Below, piece by piece: positions 8,064 through 14,944 of a stretch of 14,944 bases of DNA. Numbering within the stretch: the stretch's first letter is position 1; the number at the start of each line of letters is the position of its first letter. The stretch covers positions 1-14,944 of the forward strand of contig JAYUQR010000028.1 of NCBI GenBank assembly GCA_043756665.1, given 5' to 3'. Position numbers and translations under genes: made by a program. The stretch is from STC-74 sp043756665. GTDB taxonomy: Bacteria; Patescibacteriota; Gracilibacteria; BD1-5; UBA2023. The notes beneath the pieces were generated by a model. It ran no database searches. It saw only the letters and a list, made by a program, of their open reading frames with translations, and had not been told where the DNA came from.

Positions 8064-10535
8064 ATGAATTCTGAATCTCCTGAACATTCACGAGATATTC
8101 CCGCTTATCCAAGTGAGAAAATATTTACCCTGCAGGAAATTAAAGAGGCTGCATACGGCTCCATCCTGGATAGAGTAATCTCTTTAGAGAAAAGAAAAAC
8201 GGAGGAAAATATACCCCCAGAAGTATATAAAACTGAACTTCTGAAAGCATATATGTATGGATTTTTTGGTGTGCTTATTTCCGAAAACCCTCGCTCTCTC
8301 GGTCTTCCTGAAAAAATACTTTTACCAGAATGAGAAAAATACTGGAGAGATATCCCACTAGAAAAATCATGAAGAAAGATAAGTATAGAATCTATAGCTC
8401 TTGGGGAGACTCGACTTCTCATGAATGGTCAAGCTCTCGCTAGTCTTAAAAAATATTGGGAGACTCTACAAACTATCAAGCTCTTCGTAGAAAAAGAAAT
8501 CGGTGATATAGCAAAAGTGAAGAGGATACAACTGCTCCAGGATGATAATGAACCGTTTAGAATGTCGCTCACATGAGATAAGAATGATAGAGCAGCAAAA
8601 TATGGAAAAAGAACAACCAATATACTAAAAATCGACTATTCTGACGGTTCTGAAAAACTCATCAATCTCCTCGATCAGTATAGAGTACTGACGTCACCTA
8701 AGACCGAAAGGGAACGAACAACTCTTGCGAAAATCCAAGAAGAAAGAAAAAATCTCAGAGAAAGCATGAATAGAGAGCCTCTTTTTTGAGGATCACTGAG
8801 TTATGAATATGCTCTTCTTGCTGGATCTGGAATTGTTGGATCAGTTTTGGGAGGAGTATACATAGTAAAAAGTATCCGATATCGTAATACTGAAGGGAAA
8901 CTCGTAGATATAATACCAAAAATTTCTATACAGTGAACCAAAGAGAAAATCATATGAGCAATATCGAAGGAGATGGAAAGTTGGGGAATGGTGTATAATA
9001 CAAAGAATTTTTCATGGGAGAATATCTTCGATACATCTTTGAAGCGTGTACTAGCCTGACTTCCTGAGATGTCAGTATCCGAAATGAATGCTCGAACTGG
9101 ACTCAGTATTAGTCCATCCAGATGGGATACTATCAGAAAGAATCCTGAACAATTTCTTTCAAAAACTTCAGTCAGTGACCTTATGAAGAAGTGAATGAAA
9201 GGACTAATGAAGCATGGAATATTATTCCCACTCGATGTGCTTCTGGCATCAGAGGTAGCTACATATTCCAACTCTGCGACTATCTTCTCAGCATCTAGTG
9301 ATCTCGCCGCTTTTTATCTCGGACAAAAAAGTATCGATATTGTAGGTAAATTGGTTCCAGGGTGAGCATGAAAAGCTCTAAAACTTCTGCGATTTCCTGC
9401 AGGAATAGCAGCAACAATGTATTCCAATCAACTCTGGAAAGAAGCACTAGAAGGAAATAAGAAAAAGTGGCAATATCTTTTCCAGGATTGACTATGATCG
9501 GTTTATACTGACTGACAGAGTATTTCTTGAAATATACTCTGAGGAGGATTCGTGAACTTCGCTCTTGATATGCTCCAAAAAAATAAAAAAACATGAGAGC
9601 AACTTCATGATATAGGAACAATGGCTTGAGTCTTTTGAGGTTTTGGAAATGAACTTGATATTCCTGAAGTGAACTTTTTCCAGCATAAAATCGATCTTGC
9701 TACCGACCCTGGGGATTGGCTGCGTGGTCAACCAGGTCGAACGATAGATGACTGGAATAATCAAATAGAGAATCATCTCCCTCATAATACGCTTCAAATA
9801 ATACGCTCACTCGTGGAGAGAATGAAAAATGGAAAATATCCATTTACTACTGCGAAATTAAGTGAGTTAAAAATAAGTAAAGAGGATTTGCTCTTACAAA
9901 CACTTAATACCCTTCTTTCTGGTGGAAACGATCCATCAAAGTGACCAATCGATGTGAAGGGGAATATCCTTCTTGCAGTGGAAAAAGAATTAAAAGAATG
10001 ATGGAAATGAGGCTCAAGCATGAATAAAGTATCGGAAGTAGTTTATACGCAAGTTCCAAAATTAAAGATCGATCCATTTTTTATGGAACACTACTACCCG
10101 AGACAGGTACTCTTTCATCAAACTCATATTGCAAATATGATATGAGAACTGGAAAAGGCTACTTCTTTAGTCGATTGAAAGTCTGAAAGAATTTTATCCC
10201 AAAAAGAATTGCAATATATTCGATCAATCCAAGATAGAATGGAAAGAAATCTCCCTATTGCAGATGAAGGGAAATGGATCAAAAGCGAAGTACTATGAGC
10301 GAGTTCGAATAAATTTGTCCCATCAGAAACAAATATATTATTCCAAGGAATTCTCGATAACAAAAAACCTATAAAGGCCGTACTCGATATGAACCCAAAA
10401 TCTAAATCAACTGATACCTCTGTTGGAGAATATTTTGCATATATGTTGAATTTTATATTGGAGCAAAAAAGAAGAAAAGAATTTTTTGCACAAGTACAAA
10501 ATGGAAATAGATCTTGAGTTAAATGGTCACTATAA
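8064..10535 (+). CDS. Large uncharacterised protein, cassette gene 3 (823 aa)
   Basis: 823 aa with 25 TGA-encoded glycines, the most in the cassette; stop TAA. No family is recognised. Residues 1-240 are charged and helical (about 225-240: KIQEERKNLRESMNRE). A clear hydrophobic segment lies near 247-270 (YALLAGSGIVGSVLGGVYIV) and is followed by basic residues (KSIRYR), which fits an inner-membrane anchor with a cytoplasmic C-terminal side. Weaker hydrophobic stretches occur around 380-420 (HGILFPLDVLLASEVATY) and near 455 (FPAGIAATMYS). A Gly-rich stretch at about 474-500 (DGLGSVYTDGQSISGNILGG) has five TGA codons in 18. The C-terminal 300 residues look soluble. The start ATG follows AACTAAATACAAAT, with no Shine-Dalgarno. 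It is the last gene of the tight three-gene run; 108 bp separate it from gene 4. Confidence 0.92.
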
Positions 10536-10595
10536 AAGTTTATAAAATTGCCTTTCCTATAAATATATGCTATCATAAAATAGATAAGGATTTCC

Positions 10596-10622
10596 TTGCT
10601 TATTTACAAAACATATTATAAT
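10596..10622 (+). promoter_or_regulatory. Predicted promoter of cassette gene 4
   Basis: A perfect TATAAT (10617-10622) is preceded by TTGCTT (10596-10601) with a 15-bp spacer, slightly short. The expected transcript start near 10629 leaves about 15 nt before the ATG at 10644. The 108-bp gap lacks a convincing terminator, so gene 4 may be read both from here and from the upstream operon. Confidence 0.5.
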
Positions 10623-10643
10623 ACTTATAAATAATTTCTCAAT

Positions 10644-12404
10644 ATGGCTGATAAAACAGAAATTCAAAGACTTGATACTCCAGAGCAGTTCGAGAAGGAA
10701 ACAGGACTCAAGACAACACCAGAAGTCTGGCGACCGATCAATACTACTTTCGCAAAACTCGCGGAACTCAAGGATCAACTAGCATCTCTTCCTCAAGCAG
10801 AAAAAGATGCTCGAACTCGAGCATTTATAGAGGCAAATAAAGCTGAATGAGTCACTACGAAGACAACACCCGCTCTAACTGCTGGAGTTACTTGATGAGT
10901 AGTAGCTGCGATAGATAAGTGAGTAGAAAAAAATGGATTTTTGAAAGATATGTGGTGAAGCATGAAAGAGTGAATCCAGTGATGGTTCGATGAAAATCTC
11001 AAAGATCTCATGACCCCACCTGGGAAAGATGCAGATATGTGAGACAAATTCATATTTCAATTGAAGAAATTCTTTTTCCCACTTTTCGCACCACTCTTCG
11101 GTATAGATCTCAAAAAATACGGGTTTAAGTCTGGATCTCAGATTGCAAGTGAAGCAGAACAAAAAAATGCTCCAAGTGCAGTCATTAAGAGTATAGATCA
11201 GAATGCCAAGTCTGGAAAAACGACACTTGTATCGAAGCTTCTCGTGAGATTCTCTCCAGCATATCAGAAAGATGAGGATCTCTATACGAAAAAAGGGTGA
11301 CAAAATGCCTCCGCAATCATCGCGAGTGATGTTTTCCAGCGAAAGACTTTTGCCGAGCTCGAACAAATACGGAAGACTAACCCTAATGTGAACTATTCAA
11401 GCACTCTCGAGAAACTTCTCCCTGTGACAAATGTAAAAGATAGCAAAGAGACATGGTATGCTCTCGATGTGCTCATCTCGAGTGAATCAAGGATCTCTGC
11501 ATTTACGAAAAATCCAAATTGGAAATCTCTCCCTCTTACAGAACTCATTCCTACACTCCATGGTGAGATGAGTATCATGCAGGGATTTGAGTCTATCCGG
11601 ACCAGAGAAGATCTCGAGAAATTTTTTCAGACAGATATATTTGAGTGAGGAAAGCTATCAGAAAATACGAGTTCTCGAATAGAACATCTCAGAACTCAAT
11701 ATGCGGGACTCACCCCTGTTTTGATCACTCATATTCTCGGAAATACACCAGCGAGTTATGAATGAGTAGGCCTTGATGATGTAACCTATGCAAGTGAGAA
11801 AGAGTTTCTCGGGAAACTTAAGTGATACAAAGATGGTCTCCTATCGAATATGAAGACTACACCAGCTATGAATCTCGGCATGGATGTTTCGAGTATGATC
11901 CAGGATCTCCGTCCACATGAAGCTCTGAAATTCTTCGTACTTACCGGTGGAAAAACTGATTATAGCCAATTCTCAATATTTGAGAAAGTACTTTTTTATA
12001 AAGCTGTAATAAATACTCTCGGAAATGATAATCTCAGAGATACCAATAGTAGAAGCTATCAGTACATGACAGCACTCCTAGAGGGTATAGCAAATGAATC
12101 GAGTAATATCCCTCCTGAAGTAAAGAGCTTCCTCTGAACTACTCTTATAAATGTCGCGAAGAAAATGGCTCAGGAAGCGGGAGATGCTATATCCTGATGA
12201 TTTCTCGGACTCTCTCTCGAGAATCAGCTGAAAGTAGCAGCTGTTGTAGCTGTTCTTGCTATCGCAATCCCTCATGTACGAGTCGCTGTAGTCGGAACGA
12301 AAGCTCTCATTATTGGTCTAGCGGTTGGTATCGGGGGCATGACCCTCGCCCAAGCTATGTCAGCATCTGATAGCGATATCCTCACAAAAATCAAAGGCAA
12401 ATAG
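10644..12404 (+). CDS. Uncharacterised protein with C-terminal hydrophobic hairpin, cassette gene 4 (586 aa)
   Basis: 586 aa with 15 TGA-encoded glycines; stop TAG. No family is recognised. The N-terminus is charged and helical (MADKTEIQRLDTPEQFEKE). A short Gly/Ala-rich segment follows at about 75-90 (TAGVTGGVVAAIDKG, two adjacent TGA codons), then a soluble body of some 430 residues. The C-terminal end is strongly hydrophobic: VAAVVAVLAIAIP (531-543), a short turn PHVR, then VAVVGTKALIIGLAVGIGG (about 547-565) and a polar tail. This hairpin resembles in outline the buried hydrophobic hairpin at the end of pore-forming colicins, but it could equally be a plain tail anchor. There is no signal peptide. 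It lies in the same orientation and frame as genes 1-3, with its own predicted promoter. Confidence 0.92.
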
Positions 12405-12636
12405 AATGCTTTCTTCATTTACGTTCGAAATGACAAGCCTAAGAACAACAAAACAATATCCATCCTCCAGAAAATAATCATCTAATAAGGGTAAATAGAA
12501 AAAATAGTGTGCTACTTTTGGTTCCTGAGAGAGATCCAAAGTGAAGTGAAAGCATATAATCTTGAATGTGAAAGTCCTTTTTGTTCCTTGATTCATTCTT
12601 CTGCAAATACTCAGAAATTTAAGAGTTTAGGAGGGA
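12405..12636. other. Intergenic after the cassette, no gene seen
   Basis: No supported gene in either strand. TCATTT (12415-12420) and AAATGA (12428-12433) form a short inverted repeat 11 bases after the stop of cassette gene 4, but no T-run follows, so I do not call it a terminator. Confidence 0.5.
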
Positions 12637-12897
12637 TTATACCTTCAACCCCTCATACCACTCCCGTTTTTCACTGGACCAGTTCGCATAGGGATGTTTC
12701 GAAAACGAATTATTCGTGATTTTTTTATTCTTCGTCACCTCCTGTCCGAGTCTCCTATAGAGATACTGGAACTTCAGAGCATAGATATAGCGCTCAGCAG
12801 CATGCTCGTAGAGTTTCGATGGATCCTCTGGGTATCTGGCTATCGAGAAGAATCGCGGAGTGATACGTATTATCGGAGATTTACAGCCCTTTTTCTT
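12637..12897 (-). pseudogene. C-terminal remnant of an unrecognised gene
   Basis: One minus-strand frame is open from a TAG at 12900-12898 to TAA at 12639-12637. It reads like real protein, for example PEDPSKLYEHAAERYIYALK, then QYLYRRLGQEV and HPYANWSSEKREWYEGL, with normal codon use. It has no ATG, GTG or TTG start near its 5' end, and the other frames there close quickly. I read it as a remnant of a gene that lost its 5' part. The family is not recognised. A small intact gene using an unusual start is the alternative. Confidence 0.5.
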
Positions 12898-12910
12898 CTA
12901 TTATTCTCTT

Positions 12911-12938
12911 TTGACAGAAATTAAAACTTATATATACT
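12911..12938 (+). promoter_or_regulatory. Predicted promoter of the DUF4143-type ATPase gene
   Basis: A perfect TTGACA (12911-12916) and TATACT (12933-12938) with 16-bp spacing make the best consensus promoter in the window. The expected transcript start is near 12945, which places the start codon downstream of that and supports the ATA at 12969 over any upstream start. Confidence 0.65.
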
Positions 12939-12968
12939 CTTCTTTAGCTTAGTTATAACTTTTCTAAA

Positions 12969-14150
12969 ATAAAATATAGAAAAATATTTGATTCCACGGA
13001 ATCAATCCTCCACTCTCGACACCTGAGTTTTATCATCTGACCTCGTCAAGTAGGTAAGACGACATTTCTCAGAAAAATGTATGATGCTCTTCCCGCGAAT
13101 AATAAAACATGGCTCAATTTAGAGAATTTTGAGTACCATACATTTTTTCGGGACTTTTCATCTATGACGAGTTTTCTCCATTCACAATACGATGGTCAGA
13201 ATATACTCTATCTCTTCCTCGATGAGTTTCAGAAAGTGAAACATATCGATAGTATTCTCAAGCTCATATATGATGAGCTCCCGTGGGTCAAGGTAATCGC
13301 GAGTGGGTCCAATAGTATCGAGATCAACAAAAATATCCATGAATCATTCGCTGGACGAAAACGAGTCTATACGATGTATCCACTGGATTTTGATGAGTTT
13401 CTCCTCTGGAGAGGTGAGATCAGCGATATCAGGGAGGTTTCGAGATACTACAATAACCCTCTCAATCAGAATAAAATATCTGCATACTTATTGGAATTTA
13501 TGATATGGGGCGGGTATCCAGAGATTGTACTTACCCAAACGATATCTGAGAAACAAAAAGTTCTCGAGGGGATATTTGACTACTGGTTTAATAGAGATAT
13601 TGTCCTCTACACTGATCGGCTCCCAGAGTTCAAGGAGCTCCTCAAACAACTTGCATTTCGTATAGGAAATACTCTTTCTTATGCCGAACTCGGAACGCTC
13701 TCACATCTCACAGGTCCCACGATCAAGAGATTTGTCTCGATACTTGAGGAGATATATATCTGTTTCCAGATTGTACCTTTTTTTCATAATAAGCTCAAGG
13801 AGCTCTCTCGTGCACCCAAACTCTACTTCTATGATCCTGGTTGTCGAAATGTTTTTATTCGACGTTTTGATTTTTCCCCGAGTGAACTCGGGATCTTATT
13901 CGAAAATTTTATATATACAGAACTGATCAAAAGAGGGAAAAATGTGAATGATCTCAAATTCTGGCGTACCAAAAATGAACAATACGAGGTAGATATTATC
14001 ATAGAACATGAATGAAGAGCAATCGAATGCAAATACCGAAATACTATGAAGCCTGATGATACTCGGTGAATTCGAGCACTGAAAAAAGAAAATCCAGAAT
14101 TTCATGAAGAATACGCATATATTCATACTTTCTGGAAATTATGGGAATAG
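12969..14150 (+). CDS. AAA ATPase with C-terminal DUF4143 nuclease-like domain; non-canonical start
   Basis: 393 aa with TGA as Gly, a usual length for this family; stop TAG. Walker A is GPRQVGKTT (24-32), its first Gly encoded by TGA at 13038-13040. Walker B is LYLFLDEFQ with D85-E86, followed by a sensor-like ASGSNS. The middle matches DUF4143 proteins (PLDFDEFLLW, then WGGYPEIVL). The C-terminus has the nuclease-like core EVDIII...AIECK (D342, E353, K355), reached only by reading through a TGA. Function in the family is mostly unproven. The reading frame opens at 12948 with no ATG, GTG or TTG until 13077, and a start there would lose Walker A. The ATA at 12969 gives a normal family N-terminus (KYRKIFDSTESIL) about 24 nt from the predicted transcript start; CTG at 13023 is the alternative. 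The gene may use a rare start, or may have lost its ATG. Confidence 0.88.
12990..13003. repeat. Short perfect dyad GATTCC-AC-GGAATC
   Basis: Six-base inverted arms around two bases, some 45 bases after the predicted transcript start and within the first codons of the ATPase gene. It could be an operator half-site pair or a small hairpin near the start codon. It may also be chance. Confidence 0.35.
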
Positions 14151-14196
14151 TGGGAGAAAATGAGAAAGATTTTACACTCTGATATTGCAAATATCA

Positions 14197-14690
14197 CTAT
14201 TCATAATAGAGTTCTTCTCTTGTAGAGTGAACGTAGATGTATCACTATACTCTATCATTCTGGGCGAAATCCTCGAATCTAGTCAGGAAATAGATTTCTG
14301 CACACCCCAGAGTGACTTTCTTATCGACTTCACCAGATTTTGTCTGTCTTCATCTCTTTCGAGTCGTCTTTTCTGGTTCTCGTGATGATGGGGAGGAGTG
14401 GGGAGGCATGTATCTCTAAAATTCTATCGATGTACTACTGTTGTTCTTCCACGGCTTGCATATTTCCTGCTAAGCTTATTCTCTTGCACTTCAGGTCATC
14501 TCTCTCTGGTCACAGCTTCAAATCTCTCCGTTATCTGAGTTAATGATGTATTATCGCTGTCGCTGATTGATGTATAGAGTTTTAGGAGTCGAAGTTGTAT
14601 GATTAATAGCTCCAAATTAGTCTGATTCCTTCAGGGGATTCTATATAAACCTTGCTCTATCTCATTGATCGCGATTTTTACTCATAGATT
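14197..14690 (-). pseudogene. Decayed gene with frameshifts and stops, family unknown
   Basis: Protein-like text jumps between minus-strand frames. The first part reads VKIAINEIEQGLYRIP and SLTQITERFEAVTRER. It then shifts frame to KRISLAGNMQAVEEQQ, a TAG, and YIDRILEIHASPLLPIITR. It shifts again to GEVDKKVTLGCAEIYFLTRF, another TAG, and YIYVHSTREELYYE ending at TAG 14199-14197. At least two frameshifts and two internal stops are needed to join it, so it is not functional as it stands. It is convergent with the ATPase gene. Boundaries are approximate. Confidence 0.55.
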
Positions 14691-14710
14691 TTTTTCGGGA
14701 TAAGAGTAAA

Positions 14711-14731
14711 GAGCCCTCTGCAAAATTCCCC
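14711..14731. repeat. Possible insertion-sequence end, copy 1 (GAGCCCTCTGCAAAATTCCCC)
   Basis: The 12-mer CTCTGCAAAATT at 14716-14727 recurs in direct orientation at 14865-14876. The sequence resembles IS5-group terminal repeats as I remember them. No transposase is present in the window, and both copies face the same way, so this is at most a remnant. Confidence 0.3.
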
Positions 14732-14764
14732 TAGTAAAATTCTATAAAAATTCATACTTTTCCC

Positions 14765-14792
14765 TTTACTGATGCGGATAGATAGATATAAT
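14765..14792 (+). promoter_or_regulatory. Predicted promoter reading toward the window end
   Basis: TTTACT (14765-14770) and a perfect TATAAT (14787-14792) with 16-bp spacing. The -10 box lies inside the left arm of the hairpin at 14780-14813. Any product lies downstream, partly outside the window. Confidence 0.5.
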
Positions 14793-14813
14793 GTGTCAAC
14801 ATTGTATCTATCT
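14780..14813. promoter_or_regulatory. Strong 14-bp inverted repeat overlapping a -10 box
   Basis: AGATAGATATAATG and CATTGTATCTATCT flank the loop TGTCAA. All pairs match except one T-G, which would still pair as U-G in RNA. This is the longest near-perfect dyad I found in the window. It overlaps TATAAT and spans the expected transcript start, so an operator is one reading; a T-rich stretch after it allows an AT-rich terminator as another. Confidence 0.6.
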
Positions 14814-14830
14814 TCTTTTCGTATTTCTGT

Positions 14831-14878
14831 ATGTCTCAAATCAACGAACTCTCACTTCTGGGGTCTCTGCAAAATTAA
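14831..14878 (+). CDS. Possible 15-residue peptide (MSQINELSLLGSLQN)
   Basis: ATG at 14831 lies about 30 nt after the predicted transcript start and is followed by 14 codons and TAA. The second half overlaps repeat copy 2. It may be the start of a gene truncated by that repeat, a leader peptide, or chance. Confidence 0.2.
   Translation: MSQINELSLLGSLQN
14861..14876. repeat. Possible insertion-sequence end, copy 2 (GGGTCTCTGCAAAATT)
   Basis: Direct repeat of the motif at 14711-14731, sharing the 12-mer CTCTGCAAAATT. The two copies are 149 bp apart and bracket the promoter and hairpin. Confidence 0.35.
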
Positions 14879-14918
14879 AGAATTGAGTGGAAGCAAGAAA
14901 TTATCTCTATTATAGTGT

Positions 14919-14944
14919 TGGATTGCTTCGCCCCCCAGGGGGAT
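14919..14944. repeat. Inverted partial copy of the dispersed repeat at 649-673, cut by window end
   Basis: TGGATTGCTTCG (14919-14930) is the exact reverse complement of 662-673. It is followed by the GC-rich dyad CCCCCCAGGGGG, which stands out in this AT-rich DNA. The copy continues past the window. Confidence 0.55.

Noticed and set aside
10124..11366. Two minus-strand open frames of 150 and 163 residues
   Set aside because: Both are antisense to cassette genes 3 and 4, whose frames are continuous; they have no leader or family signal.
2532..12404. A string of degenerate pseudogenes full of TGA stops
   Set aside because: One frame stays open for thousands of bases with only TGA as interruption, and TAA/TAG are absent until the ends; recoding explains this, decay does not.
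884..14150. TGA as Trp (mycoplasma-like code) or selenocysteine
   Set aside because: TGA occurs at required Gly positions and dozens of times per gene, sometimes in adjacent pairs.
1..14944. CRISPR array, tRNA or rRNA gene
   Set aside because: I saw no regularly spaced repeats with spacers, no tRNA-like cloverleaf and no rRNA sequence.

Overview
The window reads coherently only if TGA encodes glycine (genetic code 25). This points to the candidate phyla Gracilibacteria (BD1-5) or Absconditabacteria (SR1). With TGA as stop, the sequence breaks into dozens of short fragments. With TGA as Gly it gives a few long genes that all end in TAA or TAG. Two recoded codons fall on residues where family knowledge demands glycine: the first G of a Walker A motif (GPRQVGKT) and a G in the Fic flap hairpin (VRIGG). 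This rules out TGA as Trp. None of the genes with a clear start has a visible Shine-Dalgarno; starts lie 9-33 nt behind AT-rich leaders.

Layout. (1) 1-605, minus: N-terminal part of elongation factor G (fusA). (2) 884-1879, minus: a Fic-domain protein with an N-terminal winged helix and a degenerate catalytic motif, behind a promoter studded with TGACACTAT repeats. (3) 2115-2435, minus: a probable small broken gene, then an inverted-repeat-rich leader. (4) 2532-12404, plus: the core of the window, four consecutive large genes (880, 944, 823 and 586 aa), all in the same frame. The first three are 21-33 bp apart and look like one operon; the fourth has its own predicted promoter. I recognise no family for any of the four. 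They share an architecture: no signal peptide, long helical soluble regions, and one or more Gly/Ala-rich hydrophobic hairpins or zippers, with Pro-rich linkers in the first two and a long coiled coil in the second. (5) 12637-12897, minus: a gene remnant. (6) 12969-14150, plus: an AAA ATPase of the DUF4143 type whose only well-placed start codon is ATA. (7) 14197-14690, minus: a decayed gene with frameshifts and stops. (8) 14711-14944: short repeats, a strong hairpin overlapping a -10 box, and a fragment of a dispersed repeat whose other partial copy, inverted, lies at 649-673.

The candidate undescribed system is the 2532-12404 cassette. From sequence alone I can say it encodes large, probably membrane-associated proteins with long coiled or helical regions and glycine-zipper-like segments, co-oriented and probably co-transcribed. 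Members of these phyla are thought to be host-dependent epibionts or predators, so a surface, attachment, secretion or pore-forming role is a reasonable guess, but it is only a guess. The flanks (Fic gene, DUF4143 ATPase, three broken genes, repeats) look like accessory, turning-over DNA next to a conserved housekeeping gene.
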